Shown one piece after another: positions 1 to 5,898 of a stretch of DNA of 8,168 nucleotides. Every line of letters starts with the position of its first letter. Position 1 is the stretch's first letter. The notes below the pieces were generated by a model. That model was not told the DNA's origin, made no database searches, and saw only the letters and a list, made by a program, of their open reading frames with translations. The position numbers were made by a program, and so were the translations under genes. The stretch lies in assembly GCF_938029485.1 (NCBI RefSeq), contig NZ_CALHGC010000381.1, positions 1-8,168 of the forward strand, read 5' to 3'. Origin of the DNA: an uncultured Treponema sp. (GTDB lineage Bacteria > Spirochaetota > Spirochaetia > Treponematales > Treponemataceae).

Positions 1-73
1 CGAGCAAGCCCCGTGAAAGGCTGATAATCGCTAGTTTTTTTACTGTTTTTCCGCCTTTACTTATCTGCGGCAT
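1..73 (-). CDS. Partial small ORF, 5' end only, runs off the left edge
   Basis: An ATG at 71-73 on the minus strand opens 24 codons without a stop up to the window edge. The protein begins MPQISKGGK. A GGAG lies 10 nt upstream of the ATG, a long but usable spacing, and that stretch is part of the right-hand direct repeat context. It follows higA by 23 nt in the same direction. Only the N-terminus is visible, so I do not assign a family. The reading frame could be chance, but its position just past the repeat that bounds the methyltransferase-higBA block suggests it was once the gene directly after the DUF4349 lipoprotein. Confidence 0.3.
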   Translation of the reverse strand, partial: MPQISKGGKTVKKLAIISLSRGLL

Positions 74-84
74 ATTTAATCTTC

Positions 85-98
85 TCCAATGCTTTTTT
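85..98. repeat. 14-bp direct repeat, copy next to higA
   Basis: TCCAATGCTTTTTT, identical to 1433-1446 and in the same orientation. It begins one base before the end of the higA stop codon on the outer side. Six of the fourteen bases are a T run, which weakens the evidence slightly. See the cassette entry for the interpretation. Confidence 0.6.
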
Positions 99-393
99 AC
101 GCGTATGTATAAGCTTTTATTTCTTCCAGCTGAGACGCAAGTTTCATTTTTGCATTTCTTATATCAATATCGTCTTGCAAAGACATAAAATATCCATCCG
201 ACAAACTAAAAAACTTTGCAAGGCGTAAAGAGGTATCTACTGTTATTTTCCTACGATTATGAAGAATATCTTGAATGCGGGAAGTTGGAACATTTATTTC
301 CTGAGCCAATTTATATGCAGAAATTCCAAGAGGAATAAGAAATTCTTCGTTAAGTATTTCTCCAATAGTAGGTGTTTCTATAAAATCAGACAT
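97..393 (-). CDS. higA: HigA-type antitoxin, XRE-family helix-turn-helix protein
   Basis: A 98-residue protein of the HigA addiction-module antidote family. Members bind and neutralise the HigB mRNA interferase and repress their own operon. The N-terminal segment (residues 8-22, PTIGEILNEEFLIPLG) is the familiar HigA opening. A helix-turn-helix follows at about 24-45 (ISAYKLAQEINVPTSRIQDIL), then the conserved NRRKIT and TSLRLAKFF segment (47-62). Length is normal for the family. It lies 9 nt behind the toxin gene, in the toxin-first order typical of higBA. Its ATG has a strong TAGGAG ribosome binding site six bases upstream that overlaps the toxin stop codon. Autoregulation is known for the family, and the target would be the promoter at 691-719. 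I saw no convincing operator there beyond AT-rich half-sites. Confidence 0.93.
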   Translation of the reverse strand: MSDFIETPTIGEILNEEFLIPLGISAYKLAQEINVPTSRIQDILHNRRKITVDTSLRLAKFFSLSDGYFMSLQDDIDIRNAKMKLASQLEEIKAYTYA

Positions 394-399
394 AGTTTT

Positions 400-405
400 C
401 TCCTA
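400..405 (-). promoter_or_regulatory. Ribosome binding site of higA overlapping the higB stop
   Basis: On the minus strand TAGGAG is followed by six bases and then the higA ATG. The TAG is the higB stop codon, so ribosomes ending on higB release directly over the higA initiation site. This contrasts with higB, which has no Shine-Dalgarno sequence, and should favour antitoxin production. Confidence 0.75.
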
Positions 406-684
406 GTGGTAATCCACAATCTCTACATTATAATAATGTCCGTCTTTTTCTGTAAAACAGACACGCCATTGGTCATTTATGCGGATAGAATGTTGAGTTT
501 TCCTGTCACCCACAAGTTGTTCCAGATGATTACTTGGAGGTACTCTTAAATCTTCCAGACACTTTGCATTGTCTAACATCATTAATTTACGCAGGGCAAC
601 TTTCTGAATTGTATTAGGCAGCCGTCTTGAAAATCGCTGAGCATAGATAAGTTCAGTTTCTTTATCCGCAAAACTTTTTATCAT
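403..684 (-). CDS. higB: HigB-type toxin, RelE-fold mRNA interferase
   Basis: A 93-residue protein of the RelE/HigB plasmid maintenance family. These cleave mRNA on the ribosome and arrest growth unless bound by HigA. The family pattern runs from end to end: MIKSFADKET at the N-terminus, RLPNTIQKVALRKL (21-34), the LRVPPSNHLE loop (46-55), GDRKTQHSIRINDQWRVCF (59-77) with R61, R68 and R74 as likely RNA-contacting residues, and the terminal VEIVDYH. Full length, no sign of decay. The start is fixed by the conserved MIKSF opening. The ATG overlaps the stop of the methyltransferase (ATGA). There is no Shine-Dalgarno sequence upstream; a perfect -10 element ends only six bases before the ATG, so the message is probably leaderless. 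Part of the AT-rich block between the 14-bp repeats. Confidence 0.93.
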   Translation of the reverse strand: MIKSFADKETELIYAQRFSRRLPNTIQKVALRKLMMLDNAKCLEDLRVPPSNHLEQLVGDRKTQHSIRINDQWRVCFTEKDGHYYNVEIVDYH

Positions 685-1424
685 GTCTTTATTATATATG
701 AACTACGTGTATATGTCAAACAGACAAGATAAACCATTCGATTATCTAAATATGTATCTACTTTAAAATTCACAAATTCCCATTCGATTATTTTTGCAAA
801 CCATACTAATGCCCCGACATCAAAAAACTTGATCGGTTGAAAAACTTCTCCGCAATCTACTATTTCAAATCCCTTTTCTTCCAACTCTTTTTTTCGTATA
901 TCTAAATACTGATTAGGAAAAGCTACTTTTGTAATTTCCGGCTGCAAAAGTTTAATCAATTCCCAATCATTTTCTGCGCCGACCTGTTGGGTTAAAAATA
1001 ATCCGTTTGCTTTTAGCACTCTTTTTACTTCTAAGCATGTATAATCACCGTGCCGATTGGTAACTATATCAAATTGTTTATCGTCAAACGGAAGACTGCT
1101 TCCTCCATCCGCTTCTTTGAAATCGATTCCCAAAGGCAATAATTTATTTTTACAAAATTCAACATTGGGTTTATATCCTTCAATTGCAGAAGTCTTGGAA
1201 ACGGGATGTTGTAATTCAAGTAAAAATTCTCCGCCGCCTGTTTCCATATCTAATAAGCTCATTTCATCTGTTAAATGGCTTTTAATAAGAGCTTTAAAAT
1301 CCCACGGTAGTTTGTCTTCTTCAATATATCTGTTTTTGATATGCGAAAAATCCCATCCTTTAATATGTGCGATCTTCTCTTCATTTTTCCATTCCTTGTA
1401 TAATTTTTTTAACCTGTTATCCAT
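681..1424 (-). CDS. Class I SAM-dependent methyltransferase with an atypical C-terminus
   Basis: A 247-residue Rossmann-fold methyltransferase; substrate unknown. Residues 1-45 form the helical lead-in with the WDFSHI signature (24-29). Motif I is LLDMETGGGEFLL (57-69), the SAM-binding glycine loop. E82 (SAIEGYKPN) sits at the end of strand 2, where the ribose hydroxyls are bound. D106 lies in FKEADGG, and motif IV is FDIVTNRHGD (118-127). FDVGALVWFAKIIEWEF (201-217) is another strongly family-like block. From memory, relatives continue past that block with a further helix and a final beta strand. Here the last 20 or so residues (about 228-247) do not resemble that and coincide with the higBA promoter, so the tail may be replaced. 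The ATG lies 5 nt after the DUF4349 stop with only a weak GGA upstream. Its stop overlaps the higB start. Codon use is AT-rich compared with the trk genes. Confidence 0.85.
   Translation of the reverse strand: MDNRLKKLYKEWKNEEKIAHIKGWDFSHIKNRYIEEDKLPWDFKALIKSHLTDEMSLLDMETGGGEFLLELQHPVSKTSAIEGYKPNVEFCKNKLLPLGIDFKEADGGSSLPFDDKQFDIVTNRHGDYTCLEVKRVLKANGLFLTQQVGAENDWELIKLLQPEITKVAFPNQYLDIRKKELEEKGFEIVDCGEVFQPIKFFDVGALVWFAKIIEWEFVNFKVDTYLDNRMVYLVCLTYTRSSYIIKT
691..719 (-). promoter_or_regulatory. Consensus sigma-70 promoter of higBA
   Basis: Minus strand: -35 TTGACA (714-719), a 17-bp spacer (697-713), -10 TATAAT (691-696). All twelve hexamer positions match the consensus and the spacing is ideal. 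With the usual six bases between the -10 and the start point, transcription begins at 684, the A of the higB ATG. The promoter lies wholly inside the last codons of the upstream methyltransferase gene. Its strength suggests it needs repression, presumably by HigA. Confidence 0.85.
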
Positions 1425-1429
1425 TTTCT

Positions 1430-2350
1430 TTATCCAATGCTTTTTTCGTTATGCGAATTGCGCCTCCGCCGTTTCCTCAGACGCAGTATGATGATCATTG
1501 CGGCTATTCCCAAGGCGATAAATACCCAGCCGTACAACAGTGCGATACAGACTGCGGCAAAGGCCTGTACTCCGCCTTTTATTGCATCCCATATCGGCAT
1601 AAAAACTGAACCGGTTTCCGATGCGGCTTCTATCTGTTGGTACATACTGATATGCAGCGTGCTGAAATTAACGGAATTTTTCAGATATCGCAGTCTGCCT
1701 TCTATCGATTCTATATCCGACCGTATATCCTGCAGCTCATTTTGAATATCGAGGATATCTTTGATTGTTTTTGCTTGGTTGAGCAGCCGCAGGTATCCTT
1801 GTTCCGTTTCTTTTTTGACGGCAAGGCGTGCGGTACTATCGATAAACTCTTCCGTTACATCCTGTACGGTAACGGATTTTTCATCGATTTTTTTAACGCC
1901 GCCGGAAAGCTCCGTTACGAATACATCAAAATGAGCCTTAGGAATTCTGACGGTCATATTCTGATATATCCTCGAATATGTTGCGCGCTCATCTTCTTGA
2001 CTGATATATGCGCCGTATTTTTGTACGAGCGATTCGATGTGCTGACGGGTTTCCGCTATATCGTGCGTTTCAAAATTGATCGAGCCTTCTTTTATGAGCT
2101 GCCGTTCGAGCATTGCAGCGGTATTTGCAGTCTCTGTGCCGTCTAAGGGACGCTGCATATCGGCGGTATCTACATCAGTAGTGGTTGCATCTTTTGCGTA
2201 TGCCGCATTTTTTACCGCTCCTGCGGGATGTTCAGCTTCGGCATATACCTGTCTATTTGAAACCGAATCGCTTTTTTTAGCACATGAGCTGAAGACAACA
2301 GTTCCTGAAAAGATAATAAAAAAAGATAGAAAAATACAATGACGATTCAT
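1430..2350 (-). CDS. DUF4349-family lipoprotein with C-terminal membrane segment
   Basis: A 306-residue envelope protein. Residues 1-22 are a lipoprotein signal peptide ending in VFSSC, with C23 as the lipidated cysteine; F at -3 fits the relaxed spirochaetal lipobox. A low-complexity, Ala/Thr/Asp-rich linker runs to about 80. The DUF4349 domain covers about 83-290: the IKEGSINFET strand, the QKYGAYISQEDE block (110-121), NMTVRIPKAHFDVFVTEL (131-148), an amphipathic probable coiled coil (about 190-226, ILDIQNELQDIRSDIESIEGR) and SVNFSTLHISMY. A hydrophobic membrane helix (about 263-290) and a basic tail (RLRKRRRR) follow. Function of the family is unknown; the architecture suggests a protein held at a membrane with most of its mass outside the cytosol. 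AGGAG stands nine bases before the ATG, supporting this start. It is the first gene of the minus-strand string. Its last residues come from the 14-bp repeat and may once have read KSIGED. Confidence 0.85.
   Translation of the reverse strand: MNRHCIFLSFFIIFSGTVVFSSCAKKSDSVSNRQVYAEAEHPAGAVKNAAYAKDATTTDVDTADMQRPLDGTETANTAAMLERQLIKEGSINFETHDIAETRQHIESLVQKYGAYISQEDERATYSRIYQNMTVRIPKAHFDVFVTELSGGVKKIDEKSVTVQDVTEEFIDSTARLAVKKETEQGYLRLLNQAKTIKDILDIQNELQDIRSDIESIEGRLRYLKNSVNFSTLHISMYQQIEAASETGSVFMPIWDAIKGGVQAFAAVCIALLYGWVFIALGIAAMIIILRLRKRRRRNSHNEKSIG
1433..1446. repeat. 14-bp direct repeat, copy at the end of the DUF4349 gene
   Basis: Identical to 85-98 (TCCAATGCTTTTTT). On the minus strand it encodes the final K-S-I-G codons of the lipoprotein, and the TAA stop follows immediately. 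Confidence 0.6.
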
Positions 2351-2425
2351 ATAATGGTACTCCTTTTTGGTTTATATCGGTTTCGTGTCGGTCGGTAATG
2401 TTCGCCGTAAAAAATCCATACGCCG

Positions 2426-2434
2426 AGTATAGCA
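2426..2434 (-). promoter_or_regulatory. Extended -10 promoter of the DUF4349 operon
   Basis: On the minus strand TGC-TATACT (TATACT at 2426-2431, TG at 2433-2434) is an extended -10 element with five of six consensus bases. No good -35 is present at 17-18 bp, which is common with TGn promoters. Start of transcription would be near 2419, giving a leader of about 70 nt to the lipoprotein ATG. Confidence 0.45.
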
Positions 2435-2458
2435 TGGATATGTTCTTTTTGCGAGGTA

Positions 2459-2487
2459 TTGTCTGATATGCTTTTAATTGATAGTAT
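2459..2487 (+). promoter_or_regulatory. Candidate promoter of the trkH operon
   Basis: TTGTCT (2459-2464), a 17-bp spacer, TAGTAT (2482-2487); four of six matches in each hexamer. It would give a leader of roughly 135 nt that includes the inverted repeat at 2548-2581. A second weak possibility is TATATT at 2535-2540 without a clear -35. Confidence 0.3.
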
Positions 2488-2547
2488 GCCCGAACGGGAA
2501 AGCATAAGTACACAAAAGGACACCGTACCGGATATATATTTCAAGGT

Positions 2548-2581
2548 AACCTGTTCAGAAGCGGAAGTTTCCGAACAGGTT
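2548..2581. repeat. Perfect 9-bp inverted repeat upstream of trkH
   Basis: AACCTGTTC (2548-2556) pairs with GAACAGGTT (2573-2581) across a 16-base loop. A second small stem, GGAA/TTCC (2563-2566 and 2569-2572), fits inside the loop. Only a weak T-rich run (TTTATT) follows on the plus strand and none on the minus, so it is not a standard terminator. It could be an RNA structure in the trkH leader or an operator for a dimeric repressor. Confidence 0.6.
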
Positions 2582-2628
2582 TATTGACCGGTTGCCCTGT
2601 AGAGTCCCTAGAAAAGGATTGAACTGGC

Positions 2629-4365
2629 ATGAATACCATAGTAATAAAGCTCCGAGCAAATCTTTCGGGAGTTGCCTTTATACTCAGTTTGGTGGTGCTG
2701 TTTTTGCAGCAATTTTATGCCTCGCTTGCCGTTACTATTGTTATTCACGTGGTTGATGCTATTATTCTGCTTCTTATTATTGCGGAAACATTCTTACCGA
2801 TGCGGCAGGAAAGATACATTCAGCAGTATTTTCAAAAACATATCGCGTTGTGTCTAAGTACGCTGCTCTTTTGTGCGGTGTTTATCTTTTTTAAAATAAA
2901 GATCGGCTTTATTCCTACATCACCCGAACTTATTCTCATGTTTGCGCTCATAAAAAATATTTTTCTGTTCGGTAAAATTATCAAGAATACGGCGGACAGT
3001 GCGGGCGGTACGGAGCGGGTGATGTTGAACCCTGCCGGTACTTTGCTTATTTCTTTTTTTATGGTCATCATTACCGGCGCCTTTTTGTTGATGCTTCCGG
3101 CCGCGACTCCCGGCTCTAGTCATCTTGACTTTTTGACGGCATTATTTACCGCCGCCTCTGCGGTCTGTGTTACCGGTTTGAGTATTGTCAATGTTGCAAC
3201 GGAATTAACAACGGTCGGCAAGATTATCCTCATTTTACTTATTCAAATCGGCGGGCTCGGCATAATGGTGTTTTCTTTTTTCGGTATGCTCGCATTTAGA
3301 CGTAAACTTTCTATTGCAGAAAAACTGACCGTTTCGTACATGGTGAGCGAAGATGATATGTCGGGGTTGTTTAAGGCGCTTCGCGTTATCGTAGGTTCTA
3401 CATTTTTGGTTGAAGCGGTCAGCGCCGGTTTTTTGTTTCTCGGTTTTTCGCGTACCATGGGAGTCTCCGCCAAAACATTCGGATTTGCGGCCTTCCATGC
3501 CGTCTCCGCATTTTGTAACGCAGGTTTTGCGCTCTTTTCGAACAATCTGGAATCCTTTACCGGCGATCCTATTATCAGCTTGACGATTAGCTTTACGATT
3601 ATCCTCGGCGGTATCGGTTTTGCCGTTATGTATGATACGGTGCATAAAATAAAAATCGAAGCGTGTAATGCGTTCAAGAAGAAAAAGACAACGTTTTTTC
3701 TCCCGCTTAATACGCAGATCGTGCTTGCAATGACGGCAGGAGCGCTCTTTATCTCTTTTGCTGCGTTTTACTTATTGGAACATACCCATGCGATGAAAGA
3801 TTTTTCTCTGCGTGAACAATATCTCGGCGCTTTTTTCCAAGCAGTTACGCTGCGGACAGCGGGCTTTTCAACAGTGTCTTTTGCTTCCCTGACCAATGCG
3901 ACACTGTTGATGATGATTTTCGTGATGTTTGCAGGCGGCGCATCGGGCAGCACCGCAGGCGGTATTAAACTGAATACTGTTGCGGTGGTCTTCGCGTTTT
4001 TCCGTTCGTTCCTCAAAAACGACCGGACGGTAGTCATCAAGAAAATGTCGATACCCGACGAGCAAGTTAAAAAAGCCTTTTTGATATTCGGTTTCGGTTT
4101 GTCGATTGTTTCCGCCGCCGTGTTCGTATTAACGATAACCGAAACGCTGCCGTTTTTACCGATGGCGTTTGAAACCGTTTCCGCCTTTGCGACGGTGGGG
4201 CTTTCTACCGGCATAACGGCACAGTTTAGCATTGCCGGTAAACTGATATTGATCTTTTTGATGTTTATCGGCAGGGTAGGGCCGCTTACCATCCTCACCG
4301 CTGCCGGAAAAAAAGAACACAACGATACGGTTGAATATCCGTATGGCGCTATTTCGATCGGATAA
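2629..4365 (+). CDS. trkH: Trk/Ktr potassium uptake protein, membrane subunit TrkH
   Basis: A 578-residue inner-membrane K+ translocating subunit of the TrkH/KtrB superfamily. It has four pseudo-repeated M1-P-M2 units whose P loops build the selectivity filter. These are P1 AVCVTGLS (178-185), P2 AFCNAGFAL (294-302), P3 TLRTAGFST (407-415) and P4 AFATVGLST (519-527). The flexible gating loop in the third unit is GGASGSTAGGIKLNT (436-450), and the conserved basic residue of the fourth inner helix is R549 in FIGRVGPLT. KtrB proteins are usually about 450 residues and E. coli TrkH about 480. Here roughly 130 residues with about four hydrophobic segments (near 12-30, 32-53, 72-90 and 98-118) precede the first repeat. 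AAGGA lies ten bases before the ATG, a rather long gap. The trkA subunit follows after 43 nt with no terminator between. Confidence 0.93.
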   Translation: MNTIVIKLRANLSGVAFILSLVVLFLQQFYASLAVTIVIHVVDAIILLLIIAETFLPMRQERYIQQYFQKHIALCLSTLLFCAVFIFFKIKIGFIPTSPELILMFALIKNIFLFGKIIKNTADSAGGTERVMLNPAGTLLISFFMVIITGAFLLMLPAATPGSSHLDFLTALFTAASAVCVTGLSIVNVATELTTVGKIILILLIQIGGLGIMVFSFFGMLAFRRKLSIAEKLTVSYMVSEDDMSGLFKALRVIVGSTFLVEAVSAGFLFLGFSRTMGVSAKTFGFAAFHAVSAFCNAGFALFSNNLESFTGDPIISLTISFTIILGGIGFAVMYDTVHKIKIEACNAFKKKKTTFFLPLNTQIVLAMTAGALFISFAAFYLLEHTHAMKDFSLREQYLGAFFQAVTLRTAGFSTVSFASLTNATLLMMIFVMFAGGASGSTAGGIKLNTVAVVFAFFRSFLKNDRTVVIKKMSIPDEQVKKAFLIFGFGLSIVSAAVFVLTITETLPFLPMAFETVSAFATVGLSTGITAQFSIAGKLILIFLMFIGRVGPLTILTAAGKKEHNDTVEYPYGAISIG

Positions 4366-4408
4366 ATTATAACGCTGATGTAAAGGGCATCTCTAAAAGG
4401 AGAATACG

Positions 4409-5101
4409 ATGGATGTACAACAAAATTTTGCGGTTATCGGATTGGGTGAGTTCGGCATTCGAGTTTGCGAAATGCTGGCAGAGGGAGGCTGCTCGGTTGT
4501 TGCATTTGACCACGATGCGCAGGCTGTCGATCGGGTAAAAAAATGTGTTCCGGCGGCGATGGTGATCGATACCACCGATGAGAATGCATTTAAGAAAGCT
4601 CCGCTTGACGATATCGATGTTGCTATCGTTACAATCGGCGACAATAAAGAAGCGAGTATCTTAACGACGACGTTGCTGAAGGAACGGGAAATTCCCTATA
4701 TTGTAGCGCGGGCGGTTTCTCCGCTCCATGCGATTGTGTTAAGGCGGGTAGGGGCAAATAGAGTATTAAAGATTGAAGAAGAGTCCGCCGCCCGTATTGC
4801 AAACGAATTGATGAACCCCGAAGCGCTCAATTCGCTTTCCGTTGTCGAAGGATATGGAATCTGTGAAGTAAAGGTGCCGAAGTTTTTTATCGGCAAAACG
4901 CTTTCTCAAATCGCTTTGAAAGAAAAATTCAATATAACGCTCATTACGGTTGTCCGGCTTGAACTCGATATCGATACGGTCGGCAACCCTCTGAACCGCG
5001 AAGCGATGTATGAACCGGATGATAATCTGGAATTGCAGGCGGGGGATAAACTCTTTGTGTTCGGCAGTACCGAAAAGATTGAGGAATTTAGGAATATCTA
5101 A
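4409..5101 (+). CDS. trkA: Trk/Ktr potassium uptake protein, cytosolic RCK subunit TrkA/KtrA
   Basis: A 230-residue regulatory subunit with a single RCK unit, the short KtrA layout rather than the double-length E. coli TrkA. The RCK_N Rossmann domain (about 6-125) carries the nucleotide-binding loop GLGEFG (11-16) and acidic D34/D36 at the end of strand 2. TTDEN (55-59) and TIGDNKEAS (75-83) are further family blocks. The RCK_C domain (about 140-225) has VPKFFIGKTLSQIALKEKF (156-174) and ends LQAGDKLFVFGS (209-220). Such subunits form a ring under the TrkH/KtrB dimer and gate it in response to ATP/ADP or NAD(H); in some bacteria RCK_C also binds c-di-AMP. AAGGAG precedes the ATG at good spacing. 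The next gene starts 17 nt after the stop. Confidence 0.93.
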   Translation: MDVQQNFAVIGLGEFGIRVCEMLAEGGCSVVAFDHDAQAVDRVKKCVPAAMVIDTTDENAFKKAPLDDIDVAIVTIGDNKEASILTTTLLKEREIPYIVARAVSPLHAIVLRRVGANRVLKIEEESAARIANELMNPEALNSLSVVEGYGICEVKVPKFFIGKTLSQIALKEKFNITLITVVRLELDIDTVGNPLNREAMYEPDDNLELQAGDKLFVFGSTEKIEEFRNI

Positions 5102-5118
5102 CGAATAGGAATGTATGT

Positions 5119-5868
5119 ATGATTATTATCGAAAAAAAGAGATTGATAGGAGCGCTGCTTTTTTCATTTGCACTTATTCTGGCAACTGCAATTTGGGGAT
5201 ATAGAGCCGGAATGCAGGGGGCGCTCAAAAGCGATTCGGAGCTTGTATTGTTTTTCGGGTTTATAGGGGCAGGGGCGGAGCTTTGCTTATTGATTGTAAT
5301 GCTCGTCTATGCAAAAAGAAAAGAGAACGATTTTTTAATGGTTGCAAAGGCCATACAGTTAAACGGCGTCTTGTCGGATTCCCGTGCAAAAAAATTGGGA
5401 AATTTAGGTGCCACACTACAGGAAGCGCTCGATGATGCCTATCAAATTACCGCACAAAAGAGCTTAAAGATTGCAGGATTAAACGGTCTGGTTGATGAAC
5501 TCTTATTGATTATCGATCGCCCTCTTCTGGTTGTGAGTCTTACCGGAACCATTCTGAATTTCTCCGCTAAAGCACAGGAGAAAACGGGTTGTAAACAAGG
5601 GGATGCGCTTTCCGAAATAGCTCCCGGTATCAGCCTTAAAGAAGCGATTCAAAATGCGGCACATACTCGTGCGGCTGTGCAGCAAGACACCCATATCGTA
5701 TGTATGCCGGTGTTCTCGGTTACCGGTACGTTGTCATTCTTTTTGGTTGATCTCTCCGATCAGCCGATTGTGAGCAAGGTTATGGAAAACGTCAAGCATT
5801 TAATACAAAAAACAGATAGCGAAACAAAACGCAAAAAGCCGTTGTTCGGCTTATTCCAAAAAAAATGA
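5119..5868 (+). CDS. Two-TM membrane protein with a PAS-like cytosolic domain, unknown function
   Basis: A 249-residue protein. TM1 is about 9-28 and TM2 about 42-64, the latter followed by a basic KRKEN stop-transfer. A helical, probably dimerising segment (about 70-128) leads into a PAS-like fold (about 132-213). This fold opens with RPLLVVSLTGTILNFSAKAQEKTG, where 'xDRPLLVVxxxGxIxxxN' resembles the first PAS strands, and closes with MPVFSVTGTLSFFLVDLSD, like the last PAS strands. A basic tail (KRKKPLFGLFQKK) ends the protein. No kinase, GGDEF, phosphatase or methyl-accepting region follows, so it is a sensor-like module without an output domain. AGGA lies eight bases before the ATG at 5119. 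It directly follows trkA by 17 nt and is presumably cotranscribed, so a link to K+ or osmotic control is an inference from position only. I do not recognise a named family. Confidence 0.75.
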   Translation: MIIIEKKRLIGALLFSFALILATAIWGYRAGMQGALKSDSELVLFFGFIGAGAELCLLIVMLVYAKRKENDFLMVAKAIQLNGVLSDSRAKKLGNLGATLQEALDDAYQITAQKSLKIAGLNGLVDELLLIIDRPLLVVSLTGTILNFSAKAQEKTGCKQGDALSEIAPGISLKEAIQNAAHTRAAVQQDTHIVCMPVFSVTGTLSFFLVDLSDQPIVSKVMENVKHLIQKTDSETKRKKPLFGLFQKK

Positions 5869-5898
5869 AAGTAGCTTAGGGGAAACGCATCAGACACT

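Larger units (their letters stand above)
85..1432 (-). mobile_element. Putative inserted cassette: methyltransferase plus higBA between direct repeats
   Basis: What is seen: an AT-rich stretch with three genes (methyltransferase, higB, higA) bounded by identical 14-bp direct repeats at 85-98 and 1433-1446. The repeat unit is 1348 bp. The right copy encodes the last codons (KSIG) of the DUF4349 lipoprotein. Read in the same frame, the left copy would continue as KSIGED followed by TAA, with an ATG two bases further on. Removing the block and one repeat copy therefore gives an intact, tightly spaced gene pair. What is inferred: the block entered at this point by an event that duplicated 14 bp. 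No transposase, integrase, terminal inverted repeat or integron-type attC core is visible, so the mechanism is unknown. Confidence 0.4.

Noticed and set aside
1..40. Terminator downstream of higA (AGCC/GGCT hairpin before a T run)
   Set aside because: Four base pairs with an eight-base loop, and the T run is not adjacent and is on the wrong strand for higA.
691..713. Palindromic HigA operator over the higBA promoter
   Set aside because: Only the outer ATATA/TATAT bases pair; the central eleven bases do not, so this may just reflect AT-rich promoter DNA.
85..1446. Integron gene cassette with attC sites
   Set aside because: Chromosomal integrons are known in some treponemes, but the flanking repeat has no GTTRRRY core or paired attC arms.
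1057..1491. Plus-strand open frame of 144 codons opposite the methyltransferase
   Set aside because: It is antisense to a gene with clear family motifs, has no ribosome binding site, and its protein looks like a complement shadow.
2548..2628. c-di-AMP (ydaO-type) riboswitch ahead of trkH
   Set aside because: The leader has a GGTTGCC-like string, but the region is too short and lacks the multi-stem layout of that riboswitch.
3768..4322. Minus-strand open frame of 184 codons opposite trkH
   Set aside because: It lies entirely antisense to conserved TrkH filter and gate motifs and shows no recognisable domain.
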